Of a stretch of DNA of 64,000 bases, positions 10,680 to 24,045 are shown piece by piece. Positions within the stretch are counted from its first letter, which is position 1. Every line of letters begins with the position of its first letter. Under the pieces are notes generated by a model that did not search any database, had not been told where the DNA came from, and saw nothing but the letters and a program-made list of their open reading frames with translations. A program made the position numbers and the translations under genes. This DNA comes from Lepidonotus clava (Eukaryota > Annelida > Polychaeta > Phyllodocida > Polynoidae), in contig OW387148.1 in NCBI GenBank assembly GCA_936440205.1, forward strand, positions 15,369,961 through 15,433,960. The letters are read 5' to 3'.

Positions 10680-13600
10680 TCATGGAGTGGAATTCCCAAT
10701 GGTGTCCGCCACCGGTAGCAAGTCATAGTTCATGTAGGTGGCAGCAGGGTCAAGAGAGTATCTGTAACTGTCTATCCCAGATTACCGCGAATTTGTTTGA
10801 ATCAGTCTCCAATTCATGCATATTACAAAGCAAATAATTGTTTGACAAAAGACTTCTTGTTTCATACTGAGCAGAATAATAAAATGACCTATTGAAATGT
10901 TGCAAAGAAGAGCTACTATTAGGGTTAGTACCGGAATACATCTTTCCCATAAACCTGCGCAGTGAGCCCTCCCATAGGGACCCTGAACATTCCATAAACC
11001 TTTAACCTGGGCCCATTGGACTCCATATCCCAAAAAAGTGGTTCAGGACATCACACTTTTGAGAAAAAGTGTGACTAAATTAATTTTAGTGACAACCATT
11101 TACAACGACCTCTAAAACATACTGAACAAAGACAGAGTGGATCGACCAATACATGGCCTGCCTTTTGGTTCGCCATCAAGCTCCTGGCATTGTTATGAAG
11201 TTATTGGTAAAGAACTAAGATAAAACATATTATAATTTTACAGTTATCACATTTATTCATAGGCCTTGTAACATTTCACACCTACACTCATACGTAATTG
11301 CAGGTAAAGCACATTCTCAATGAACATTGCGTGTTCTTGATCAGAATAACATGTTCTATGAAGCCCTGTTAACTTAACAATGTTTTCACATATCGGAATA
11401 CAGTTACTTAACAACATTTCAGATTATCATGCGTATTGCAATAGTATTCTGCAATCCTTCTACCAGGGTCTCAATAAATCTGATAAGGTCGAAATAATGA
11501 ATTTCTGTTCATTGCATTTTTGTTTTTGACAACCCTTAGTACGTAGGGACTTCTGTAGGTTATCAAGAACGGTAGAAACCATTTGGTAATAGGAGACTCA
11601 TGTGACCAACTTGAAAGGAAGTTGTCAGAATTTATAAGCCAATTTTACGACATTTTCTACACATTTCCTAAACCACTTCTACATTACCTCTTTGTATCAT
11701 ACACCAGAAAATGTACAAGAAAGATACAGTGGTCGCACGAGTTTAAGTTTTTCTGGCAATGCGATGATGAAAATGATAAAAAGAAAATTGTATAATAAAT
11801 GTAAATCTATCATCTTAAATAGATCAAGACAAATATGAAGTACCTCGATCCAGGTTAGATGCTAATGCGGACTTTCGCAATAGGGGTTGTATCGAAAACA
11901 GATAACAGAACAGACTAAGCATAAATTTAGTATAAATGCATAATAAGTATGTGATACATATCGCCTCTTGAGATTTCAATCAATTCTCCTAACAACATGT
12001 TTTAATAACTATGGCTCAATGGTTTTGCTAGTACATTTCTATTTTTGTTGTACAGGAGTTACCGGGAGGGATGTGCAAATTTACAGTGAGCCAGGAAATG
12101 AGTAAATATCATTGTAAATTTGTACTACGGTGACCAATTTTAGTAAATGATTGTCACTGTGGTACACTCCGCACCAGTTGGTGTGTTTGGCATTGATCGA
12201 TATTGATAAGTATTGAAGGCTTGATATAAATTTGGCAACTCTCTACATTAATCTCTAAGATAAAATGTGATGGAAGACCACATAATTATTGTGTACGTTT
12301 GCTTTTCGACTCCTATAAACCATTGAATTAGTAGTAGCACTTCACATTGGAAATCCTTTATAGCCATATTTTGTGCAAACAGAAATTTACACAGTTATTC
12401 ATAAACGTTATAATTCACACATTGAACAAGACAGATCTCAACCTTGTTAGTATAAGGACATTTGAACACGGTCTTACAGTTCCTATAACTTTAAATTCTT
12501 ACAAGATGATGAGTTTAATTCACACTGGAAGCTGTGGGAGGAAATGCATGACGGTTGGAGGCACATATAAAATACGATCCACACTGCCTGCTACGTATTC
12601 TAAACATATATGCGTCGCTACACGACAGCATTGGATCATTTAATATCCATTTACTAGCATGCATTGACTTCAGCATGTGTATGTCGTCTTATATTCATCC
12701 ACAGAAAAGGCCACATTCACCGACGGACACCTTCATACTGTCTATAATTATTAGTGTACAAGCACACATTTAGCAGGCACTTTATCTCAGCTATGCACCA
12801 TGTAATTCAGATCGAGCTCACCTTAATTATGATAAATAGATTGCAAAGAAACCATGTTAATGCAGTGATGAGGGAATGGAAATACGTGTTGTCCTCATGC
12901 ACATATAAAGTTATTTGGCTCAGTGTTCCATATTCTGTTCTTCTGCGTACATGTACTATGATATCATCGATAACATTTACTTCTACAATTCATTACATTA
13001 ATTTGTTTCTATTAATAAACGTATGCTACAGTCAATTTATATCGACCTGTTTTGGAGAGGCTGAGCATTATACCAAGAAAAAAGAAATATGCTAAAATAG
13101 AACCAGACACACATATGATATAATATTGGTCATTGGCATCGAGTTGCAATACTGACTGGGGTTGCATCATTTGCATATCCTTTACCTCAAAACATCCTTC
13201 TAAACAAATTGTTTTATCAAACGGTTATACATTGTTTATAATGTGCTATCAGTCGACTGGCTTGGTTAGAAAGCAGAAATAAGTAGAGTTTGGCTAGTTC
13301 TATACTCATAAACTGTACTACAAAAACAGCCTAGCACAAACGGATACAGGTAATTATACGTTTATCATTATATCGTCTCTTTTGGGTATCCACATTGGTA
13401 CGTACACAACTGCCATACAAAGAAACCCGCGGTCATTCTTATCTACACATGTAATGGATACATCAAAACATAAGGGAAGAGTTTAGATTAGTCATCCTGT
13501 CATTGACTCTAATAGGTGATTAGGCCTCCTTGACGCCCGAAGACAAATCTTAGTGTACATAAATGGACTTGTATTTCCAATAAAGCAGGCCTATGCAAAA

Positions 13601-16600
13601 CAACATTTATTTTCATTAAGGAATACATGGCCAATAAGTAATCCGTTTATATTTTACCTGTTCGTGTTTCTTTGTGATACAGATATACATAATTGCACAG
13701 GCATTTTCCTTTCGTCATTCATAAGACATAATAAGCGAACTGACAAACAAGTAACGCAGCTTCAATTCAATGAAATAAACTTGATCAACATTATACATCC
13801 ATTATAATCCATGTATATATACAAGGCAGCATTCTGTAAAATGTACATCACAGGTCCTGTGTATATATCGACCTAACCGGAAAAAAACATCAGCCTCAAT
13901 GAACCTAGGTAACTGCTCCTAATGGAAAAAAATAAATCAATATACTGGGAAGTGTACATATATATATATACGGAGGCAGTCTCGGCCAGTTAATATACGT
14001 CTTTCAGTGATGTATCTCCTACAAGCAGGTACAGATTATCTCTCCTTGAACGCCAAACTCAAATTGGATTTTTTTCTGAAGCAGCAATAGAGTTAAGCCT
14101 GTATTCCACATGCCGATTTTGCTGCCGATTTTAAAAATCGGTAGTGGGAATAAAGGTCAAATATACAAATATTATACATCATTAGAAAGCTCTTGAAATT
14201 CTCTTTCAAATGACACATAGGATGTGTTTTTTTCATTCTATATTCTAAGGGTAAATCAAGCAAATGCAAAATCGGCAGCATCAAAATCGGTATGTGGAAT
14301 ACGGCCTTTAGGACCTCGATATTGCTTCAATATTGAACACAAGACCTATATGGCAGGGAGGATGAATATGGCGCAGCTGACTGTGTACCCCTCTCAGGGT
14401 GGTGTGTATCCCTGCGCGGCTCACTTCTGTAGTTCCTTAATCTTGTGGCGCCCCCTGATGAGAGCTACCCGAGACTTGTCCATTGGATACTGGCTCTGCC
14501 GCATCACACGAACACTCACTGTAACAAGAGACAGGAATATTTTAGTCACAAATTATTTAACCATAATTATAGTCCTTATGGTCTATTACAAATATCGGAA
14601 AGCCATTATAGATTATTTAGGAGTTGTAATGGTCCACCTCATAAGTCATTTTGGGCCACCTAATTGGTCACTATGGGTCATGGTTCTTTTTCGAGGATTT
14701 GTGTATTGAACAAGGAATGATGAAAAAGGATAAAGTTATAATAACCAGTCTTTTTTTCAAATAGAGTTTTGTATGGGGAGGAGAACTAGACTTATACATC
14801 CCTCTTTTCTGAACAATCGATCTTTGGGATATTACCCAAATTGCTGACTCATTCCTTTTCCATAGTTGGTAAGGGTAATCCTTAAAAATATATCTAGATT
14901 AATGGATTGAATACCATGAGTACATCATTTTAGAATTGTGGATCTATGAAGGATCCACTATGGACCAAAATTGTACTGACTATTATTACTGCACTGGACC
15001 ATAATGACCACGTGTATAAGTGCACTGGTCCAAATCAGCAATAGCCCGTATAGAATTGACATACACATAAAATAAGTCGAACAGTCCCACCTCAGGACCG
15101 ACCCCTTCTTATCAGTAAAACTTTTAAATTGTATGTGCACATTTCCTTGTATTTGACAGACTGATTAATTTTTTTTAAATCTATATCTTGTATAAGCAAC
15201 ATTTTAGCAACGCAAAATGGGTAAGTTGACATGTTTACTGTATCCAATGATTCCCAGTAGAGGTGGCTTAAATTCAGGGTGGGCTTGATGGGACACTGTG
15301 TTAAACATATTAGAGAATTAGATGTTTGTTGACTTATGTTAATTTTTGAAGAGCCCACAACATATGAGGTTATACATGTTAATGCAGCAGTTAACATTCT
15401 CTCTCCTTAACTAAAACTATATGGCTAGAGAGATACTTGAGTCATACCCTTCATATGCATACCTGGTTGAACATTCTATAAAATGGCTTGCAACTGTGTT
15501 TTTGATGATAATGATAACATTGGTGTTCGCTTCCTGACTTAATGATTTAATCAGGGAGCCGTCTTCCCTTATCACCGATAATCATCACCCATCGATGATC
15601 AAGGGGGAACGTTTAACTCTTGTTACCTTTGAAATAACGGTCCTCTCAAAGTGCGTTAAAGTGTACTTTTTCTTAACCTACATCTAAAATCAAATCAGAA
15701 GGAAATATGGAAAGAGTAGGGGAAGCCATTGAAGTACTCTATGCAGGGAATATCGGGATCTTTGTTTGATTAACCAGTAACAAAACAAAGATTAAAACTA
15801 TGATTTCAAGACCTCTCCTATCAGAACTGCCATTCCGCAGCCAACCTCAGAAAGCAGACTTGGGCACCGACCAGCTTTTTGTACAGTTATAATCATCGTT
15901 GTTCTCCCCCCGTACCCCCTCAGTGCCAACTCACCTGGCGCGGATCAGAAAAAAAGAGGTCACAGCAGGACATTAATGTTAAAGGCTGTCAAACATTTTC
16001 CATCTCATAATGAATTCCCTATTTGAACTAAATAAATGTATTTCGCTTATGTAACATAGAACTATTTGCAGAACCTCATCACTCGATCGTAAAGTAAAAA
16101 TATAAAAAATCAATGTAATATGACGCAGTAATTAATATAACGCTAGCCAGAGCAAAGTTCAATGTTGTAGTGGGCTGGCAAGTTTAGTACCATTTATCTC
16201 GTAACACCAACATTGTGTATCACTTATATAATACGTAGTAAATATAGCACGAGTCTCAGGCTGTACGTGATATAATCCCGAGGCGCTAGCCGAGGGATTG
16301 TATCAAGTACTGCCTGAGACAAGTGCTGTATCTGACATAAACCCCGGGATCTTTTGGCTTATAAACTTTTGAATTATGATTGAATCACCAAACAGTGAGT
16401 GAGTGAATTGTACCTCGGAATATTGTTATTCCACATGTTATTTATGTAATTACAGGAATTTCTCTATTTTTTATGATTTAAAGAAAAATAAAAGTGTACT
16501 ATTTCCATGGACCAGGGAGTCCCGTGGGGGCAATGCCAGCTATCTACACTGTATATGGGGTACTGAACAATTGATCAAATTTTTCTAAAAAGAAAAGGGT

Positions 16601-19600
16601 CATCAATCGTATTTCTACTACCCCATTAATAAGGTATATCATGAGCTATTAACTCAAAATAATTGACATAGTGGGTATAAGTATTAGCTGAGATAATGTG
16701 GTTAGAAAATGAAAGTTTTTAACATGGGAGCCTATGGGGAGGAAATACTTTTTGTTTTAATTAAATCATTCAAAAATGAAAGCATCAATATTTTGAAAAT
16801 CTGAAAGAAGGGTACAATACGCAAGATTCAGATGTACATTTAACTTTTTACTGTTTGGAGATTTGATGAATATTAAAGATGCTATTTGCAAAAGTTTGAA
16901 AAATAAAAGTTTGAAAACTTCAATGCGGCCCATCAGTTCCGTGAGATTAAAGCGTTCCGCTTCACTGCATTGGCCAATACGCGATATATTCACGGCCTAG
17001 TTCCTTTGTCTAACCCGTCCATCGTGGTTTATACTGATTTAAGGCATGGTATGGTTGGATTGTGGAGAAACCACTAAAAGGAAATAGTCCTTTAGCTCCC
17101 ATTCCGGCCATATCCACTATTGGTGTACTCCCCAATCTGGACATGGTCGCCGGGAAAGTGTTTGTTTTATTTCCATAATCTTTCCATACGTTTCCAATGA
17201 GAACACCCTGATGAGTATTGAACATACAAAAGTCTTGCCAATATAGGCATATCGTTTAAAATCTGATTCAAATGCCTATAACCAATGCTGCAAATTATAT
17301 TACTAATTGATAGGGATGGGGCATCCTTTGACTTTCCCCAATATACAAGAAATTTGGGGAATTCTCTACGAAAATCTCTGGAAATCCTGAAATCAATCCA
17401 TCGTATAAGTTGCGGGGTGTAAACTGAAAGGGCTAATCGAACTCACCGGAGCGGCCCTCCTTGTCGCGGTAGGCCCGGAAGGGACTGGCGAAGTCACTGG
17501 TGTTGTTCTCGAACTCCCGGGCGTGGGCGCGGCGGACGGGCAGCATGGCCCTCTTCAGAGACGTCAGGAACTGACCGCTGGCGTTCATCTCCTGAGGGCA
17601 AACAACCGTAACCAGGGAGTCAGGTTCTGGTAATACATATCATATAATGGGAATATAAAGGGACCATATAATCTCAAAGCCCAGTTAGGTGGTTATTGCC
17701 TGAATAGAAGTAGTAGGGTCAATTTCACGCCGTTGGTTTGAATAGGATGAACAATTCAATAGAGAAAGCAGTGCATTGCTGGGTTTATATATGGTTAGGA
17801 GTAGGTGTGGGTAGACGAGGCGTTTGGTTTCAATTATAATATGGTTAGGACTTTTAAATTTGAGTCAATTTCGCGCGATAACCAGTTTGCATATTGTCGA
17901 TAAATAAATTCAGAATAGACTTATAGAGCATCAATGCATACATATAGGCTATATCATTTCGTGGTTCAACTAAAATCTAGCAATGCATACATATATATGT
18001 ACAGAGTCCACTTGAAGATAATCATACCATCGGCGATATGGTCTTCCTATAGAAAAGTTGCAGCCTCTGACACAATGTACGCACCTTAAGATCCCCCCCC
18101 CCCCCCCCCACACACACACATTACTCTATATATGCACACTCGCACAACCCCTCAACCCATATTCCTTCTTAACTCGTCACTCACGGTGGCGAAGGACTCC
18201 ATGAGTTCGATTGCGTAGTCGAAGCGTCCGGCGGAGGCCTTGAGCAGCTCGTCGACCGTGTCCTGCAGGGTCATCTCGTCGGCCTTAGCCCGGCACGGCG
18301 TGTCCACCTCGTCCTCCCCGGACAGGATGGCCCCCAGCGACCCGGCCAGGTACACCTCGATGTCCTTGATGTGGCGGTTGATGAACATGCGGTCCTCCAG
18401 GCGGATACCTGGCGGGGAAGGACATGGGTGAGGTTAATAACTTGTTACCCAACGTAATGGGCATGAAGGTCACAATGGGGAGTTTTAGAAACTAATATGC
18501 ATCAGGTATTGTGAACGTTACGTATTCATTATCTCAGTTTTGATAATGAATATAAAAAACATTCCATTATTATACTGTATTAAAGTCTAAAATTATCCCT
18601 ATACTATGAATGAGCACCTCAAGATGAATTGTGGTTTCTGAAACTCATTATTGGCGATCTGTTAATAGAAAGTCATCAATGGGATAAAGGTATCTTCTGT
18701 TAATGACCTTTATTGTTGGTAGTTTTTACTATGCGTATGATTATAATTGTTGTCAATAGAGCATAAAAATATATTTATAAATGATAAGTATAGGTGTTAC
18801 AGATCTGAACCACATGGTTATGGTGATCTCCAAAATCTGGCTACGTGACCCTGCCGGCAAAAGGTCTTCTATTTAAGGTTCTCAACAGTAGGGGAAATAC
18901 ACGTCAAAGCAACCCCAGCAGATATCCTTATGACTTTTGTTTATCAGTTCCGGAACATTTACTCCTGTTTGAAAGAGCATAATTATTATAGCTATCATCA
19001 TGATAGATATGTGTTGTGGCAGGTTTTCTCTATTGTTTCCGAAATCTGCAAATTCATCGAAATTGTCGCATGTATAGGGCAGTTATGGTTACATAGCAGA
19101 TCTTGTTTATTGCGTGATTTAAAGGGTCTGAGATTTGAGAAGATACATATAGACATGCCTATAATTATCGCTCTGCACATTTACTGACTTATCGTTTAAT
19201 GCCAATGGTCATTTCGTAGGAAGGTTTGTTCAATATGTATTTTGATGCCGAAAAACACAGGGAATGTTTCTTAATGTTTATGAATTGATACTATTAAAAT
19301 GCAACCATCAATGGAGGTACATGGGAAGAGGTAAGTATAACACTATCGTTCTGGAAGACTATGTAGAATTCCTCCCATTTGCAATAGAGATGTTCTCTAC
19401 CACACCCTAAGTTGGTCCCATGCCATAAGTCCCAGCTGGCACAGTCCCACTTAACTTTATCTTCAATTATGATTCACAAGTCCATGCAAGCAAGTTAGCT
19501 TATGTTTGTCTTTATATATAATGTCATGTTTAAAACTCGAAACAGTATCCATACGACAGATAGCTTGTATCCCGTTTGCCAGGCTAGCCTTCAGCCTAAA

Positions 19601-21879
19601 TAAAACTACATGCTGTGACATACATGTCGACAAGTCCCAAGACTTATGCATACATTTCCATTGATAATGACATTACTTGTGGTTCACTGGAAAACTAGCA
19701 TTGCATATTTCTTCAGTCTGTATCTGTAAAGTATTTATTATTAATTTTATCAGATTGGTTGAAAAAATTTAATTTACGTATTACAGATAGATTTATATCA
19801 AATATCTATATATTTCCTATATTCTTTCCTTGTGTTATTTTTCCACAGAATTAGTGCAAAATAACTACAGGAGATAAGAATAGTGCTAATTAATCTGCTA
19901 TCTGTAGTGGGAATTGCAAGATGACAATTGGGCGTACCTTCCACGAGGTCCTCGTTGAGCGGCATGAGGCTGGAGAAGACGTCGGTGCGTACTGTGGCCA
20001 GCACGCCGACGGTGGGCGACATGTCCCTCATGTAGGCGGTGAGGAAGGCCTTCACCTCGCCCCACTCCTCCCGGTCCACCTCGTCCAGTCCGTCGATGAC
20101 GATCAGCCTCCGCCGGCCGCCCAGCACGGCCTTGGGGCCCCCGTAGAGGGCGGTCAGCGGCGCCTTGAGCAGCAGGTCGTAGAGACTCTGCCAGCCGCCG
20201 TAGAGCTTGGACCTGAAGCCGGCCCCCATCCCCCCGTACTGCGACCTCAGGTACTCCTGGTACTCCGGGCAAGTCCGGCACAAGTCGGCCGCAAGAGATT
20301 GGATGAGGCCGCCCACGTGGTTGGCCGGCGAGGAGGGCCCGGCGGCCGCGTTGAAGAAGTGCTCGCCGATGACGTTGGCGCCGTAGAGCTTACAGATGGT
20401 GGAGGCCATGGCCGTTTTGCCCGTGCCCTCCCGGCCACTGAGGTAAAAGATGCGCTTCTTGCTGTTGTTCAGGAAGCGCTGTATCCGCTCCAGCAGCCAG
20501 GCGCGGGTGCCGGGATGGATCATGTTACTATTGATGACATCTATAGGGTCCGATTTGACCAGGGCGCCCACGAATTCCTCGTTGGCGTTTTTCACGACGG
20601 TGATGTACTTCTCGAGCACCGAGCTGCCGTTCTGCAGCTTGTCCCTGTAGATGGTGTTCTCTAACCGCGTGATGCGGTTGGTCATCTCGTCGTAACGCTT
20701 CTTGATGCGCGACATGTTGGCCTCTGTGAGCACCTGCTGAACGCCATGCTGGTCGGCAATAGCATCATGCAGCTCAACAATTGCCAGGGTAACATTATCA
20801 TCACGCAAAGCCTGATCAATGCTCCTGAGCCTCCCGTCGATAGCATCCAGCCTCCGGTTGGCCTCCTCGATGTTAAACAACACCTCGAAGCTACAACAGA
20901 AGCCGTACTCCAAGAAACAGGTCTGGAGCTCGGCGTTAAGATGATCCAGGTCCTTCAGGTCCTGCCTACATCCGTCGTACTCCTCCCGGCCGCTCTGGGC
21001 CGGCACCATCCGGCCGAGCAGTCCCCTCAGCTTGCCGAGCAGCTCGCCCACCCGCTGCAGGTAGTAGGGCGCCCGCCCGTTGCCCATGGCCACGTGGCGG
21101 TGCAGGTCGACGATGAGGTAACGCTCCAGCTCCACCACCTTGACGTGGGTCTCCGTCAGCTGGTCGGGCAGCGCGCCCCCGGCCCCAGCGAACAGCTTGT
21201 ACAGCGCCTGGATGCCCTGTGGGGGAGGAAGGGTATAGTGTTATTGAAAGGAGATTGTTCTCATTGGAGCTCTGTGTTATCGTTCTGGTTACGGAAGTGA
21301 AGAGAGAAGGGGGGATGTTCAGTACTCGCAATTGGAGATAGCAATTTGCAATTGAAATAATAATTATATGAGAGCACCTTGAGTACGCCATAGTGGTATT
21401 TGTACAATGTCTAGATTGTAGGGAATAGGTTGGGCATTTTGTCTGTTTATATGAAGAACATGCAGATTTATTAGCAGTAACCTAAGCAAAAAAGTGTTCG
21501 TAGAAAAAATACGCTCTTTTGTCATTGAACACATCTAAGATTTAGATAATAACCCATTTGACTTTGGTAAGCATAACATACCCAGATATAAGTTAATTGT
21601 AATATCTAACATAGATACTAAGGTCCTATTACATGTAACTATAAGTGTTGATCATACATGCAGATCTATTCTTATCGTTAATCAAATACCAATTGACCAA
21701 CAACAACAGTAATTATGAATCCGATCTCATTCAAAACTCAAGTCTTTTTACCATAATGACAGGCTACTTACATCAAACAGTGTGCAGGCAGACGCGGCCC
21801 ATGGGATGTCCTCCTGCGCCCCCTTCAGGGCCGTGTGTAAACTACTCGACGTCTCCAGCAGCGCCGCCCTGGTGGCCAT
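10680..21879 (-). CDS. Compact NACHT-family STAND NTPase, putative innate-immune or signalling ATPase
   Basis: Exons, read downwards: 21879-21772, 21216-19938, 18408-18185, 17591-17447, then tentatively 15934-15916 and 10761-10680. The first four join in phases 0, 1 and 0 with good splice sites. The 19-nt exon and the last exon are phase-compatible and give a total of about 618 aa. The start ATG has a strong context (tcaccATGg). Residues about 1-230 are mainly helical with coiled-coil potential. The NACHT domain follows: HPGTR motif near 271, Walker A SGREGTGKTA (about 296-305), Walker B LIVIDGLDEVD (about 407-417), and a sensor-like ATVRTD near 443. The region after 462 (KASAGRFDYAIELMESF) matches the helical lid that follows NACHT domains. 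No WD40, LRR, TPR or ankyrin repeats are seen. STAND ATPases switch between ADP- and ATP-bound states and oligomerise; the ligand and effector here are unknown. The exons are GC-rich against AT-rich introns. Main uncertainty: the last two exons. Confidence 0.75.
10762..15915 (-). other. Proposed last intron of the NACHT gene
   Basis: About 5.2 kb, AT-rich, containing the MITE at 14094-14310. Plus-strand open frames between 12347 and 13807 have no homology or splice support. Intron status depends on the tentative last two exons. Confidence 0.4.
14094..14310. mobile_element. TTAA-type MITE, GGCCGTATTCCACATACCGA family
   Basis: Left end TTAAGCCTGTATTCCACATG followed by CCGATTTTGCTGCCG. The right end is the reverse complement of TAAAGGCCGTATTCCACATA with CCGATTTT and GCTGCCG. 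Ends at TTAA (TTTA on the right) suggest piggyBac-type TTAA duplication. Relatives lie at 39621 and near 57583-57746. Confidence 0.7.
16242..16331. repeat. Hairpin-forming repeat
   Basis: Arms of about 35 bases (AGCACGAGTCTCAGGC... and the reverse complement of AGCACTTGTCTCAGGC...) flank a GAGGCGCTAGCCGAG loop, itself palindromic. About 85% of arm bases pair. Probably a MITE remnant. Confidence 0.6.
17027..17424 (+). mobile_element. Uninterrupted copy of the 5835 transposon family, next to a NACHT exon
   Basis: It carries the same ordered blocks as the outer element at 5835: CCGGCCAT..., TTTCCATA...TTTCCAATGAGAACACC, and a right end with CTGGAAATCCTG and GGGGTGTAAAC. Its right end is 22 bases from the exon ending at 17447. 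Confidence 0.65.
18093..18120. repeat. Poly(C)-(CA)n tract
   Basis: About 17 C residues followed by CACACACACAC. It lies in the intron after the third NACHT exon. Confidence 0.9.
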
Positions 21880-21896
21880 GGTGACTGACGGCAGGT

Positions 21897-21943
21897 CACG
21901 TGGGCGAGTCACGTGGTCGGGGTCACGTGAGCGGGGTCACGTG
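21897..21943 (-). promoter_or_regulatory. Array of four CACGTG E-boxes upstream of the NACHT gene
   Basis: CACGTG occurs at 21897, 21910, 21924 and 21938, each within (G/A)GTCACGTG(G/A), with starts 13-14 bases apart. The array lies 18 to 64 bases upstream of the start codon. GTCACGTGAC is the known target of the USF and MITF/TFEB (CLEAR) bHLH-Zip factors. The array could be a proximal promoter. A CAG just before the ATG leaves open that it is the end of an upstream intron. Confidence 0.6.
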
Positions 21944-21949
21944 AGTGTC

Positions 21950-24045
21950 TAAGGTGTTAGGGTTGGTCCAATATCTGTAAGATTAAAATGTATATAGTTT
22001 TACTGGAGATGGGTTTCACACTAACAAAATCAGAAGTGCTGCAGTTTTCATATTGTACTATAGTGGGTAATTGGGAGGCGGGCCTTAGGCCGCCGACCTT
22101 CTCTACACTCTTTCTTGACCAGGTTGACTCAATGCATATCAATGGGGGTCAGTAAAGTTGTTACAATTTTGTGACCAATTTTTCCTTCCACTTTTCTCAG
22201 TAATGCCAGCATTATCATCTTCAAACTATATGGATTTCTGAAGTTCTGTTTCTAGTATATGGTGGTTTGGTTCCAAAATTCTGAAATATTTGGTTGTTTT
22301 GTTGTGATTTTGGAGAGAATCCATAAGTTTTTTGTCACAAAATTGAAATAGGAATTTCCTATAGTAAAGGAAGTAGATCATCACTCTCCATGCACAGCAA
22401 ATCTTTTTCCCATAGGGATGCATGGAGATTGACAAGAAGAAGGTTTCAGTGTCAAATTCCTCACACTCTCCAGGCACATGTTTAGTATTGAAATGGTACT
22501 TGTTATAATTATTGCGCAATCATTGAAATTTCCTGTCACCGCCTGCCTCCTTCGGTACGGCTAGTTCAAATTGGTTGTATTGTACATATAATTGTGAGAG
22601 TTGACGAGGTTCCATTAAAAGAGAAGCAAATCTCACTAATCAACGTTGATAGCTATGGGGCCCATCATCAATGTACCATTATAGTTCAGCTCTAGAAGCG
22701 ACAGAATAACTCACTTGTAATAAGATTCATAAGATCATTCCATTATCAGCACAGTTATCACAACGCCCAGTCTACAGTTCAAATTGATTAGGCTTAATAT
22801 GCATCCACTTGATACACATGACAGAATACGCTTCATTTCAACATTCACCATATTGCTGTTCCTTACTCCAACTTCAACAATTGAACCATAGATTATATCC
22901 TGTATCAGGATACCCTGCTCTATACAGCACCAACGTTATGGTTACTCTCTTATCCGGGGCACCTAGTTCTGCTCCCTTATGTTAATTATAGCATACTTCA
23001 TGTGTTAAACAAGCAACTCGTTCACAATGATCCCGAGCCCCTTGCACCGACTACATGTGACATATACGAGGGTTACATAACAACCCCATGCAACATACTG
23101 ATTAGTTATAGTAGGAACTCATGTGTAACGTCTCACATTAGCACAATATTTTGAATGATGAGAGTTGGTGATTTTCCTAGTCCTTACAAATAACCAAACA
23201 TGAGATATAGATAATAACAGAAAAGTAGATATCCGACCTTTGAGTTAGGACATGAGAGAAACGCCCGCTTAGTCAAGTCTAGTTATTAGGTCCAATAGAT
23301 ACAACAATACATCCAGCTTGACCAATTTGACTCTACTATACCCCCTGCAAAGACCAACTCCTTGCCCCCTGCTGCAACTATAGATATATATCAGCAATAG
23401 TAAGGCTAATCATAAACCCATAGCTGCAGACAGTCTGATACTGCATGTCCTTGATATCTGTGTTAACCCTTACCCCACTAGTCCCGGTCAATCTATGAAT
23501 AGGCATTCCTTCATTGACAAACCAAATACCCAAGCCCATTCTTCATACACTCCAGGAGGGCGGCAATGGGGCTATAATTGTCCGAATTGAATAGCATTTA
23601 CACAAGAGAAGTTTCAGGATGAGAGGAGGTACAAAAGGCCAATAGCACAATGAATGGAGTGGTCAGACTAGGCTTTTTAACTATTGGACGTGGAATTGTG
23701 TAATCTTGTATATTCACCAAAATGACACAACTGATTGGGGGAGGCCTGACCATAACCTATAATGAAAAAAATAGATAGTAGGGACTCCCCATAAAAATAA
23801 AGATTGTCATCAATCACGTAACGTATGGAGGTCATATCGGCACTATCATAGAGATCTTATGTATGTCTATGGAACCACTACGAACCAACAGTTTTCTTAC
23901 TTCTATTAAGCCTCAGTCAAGGGAGTTTTAATTAATCAATCGACGAGGATGCATGGTAATTTAGATTTAAAACGACGCAATCACCCTTTCCCATCCACAT
24001 GCTTTAGCAATTGGCATGGGTATCTCAAACCCCACCAATCCATCA
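21950..24045. other. Intergenic upstream of the NACHT gene
   Basis: No exon recognised on either strand. Short open frames have no support. Confidence 0.5.

Noticed and set aside
12347-13807. Several plus-strand frames of 70-113 codons
   Set aside because: Low-complexity AT-rich composition, no splice partners and no recognisable domains.
19898-20664. Long open frames on both strands within the NACHT exon
   Set aside because: They are GC-driven shadow frames of the coding strand. The minus frame with Walker motifs is the real one.
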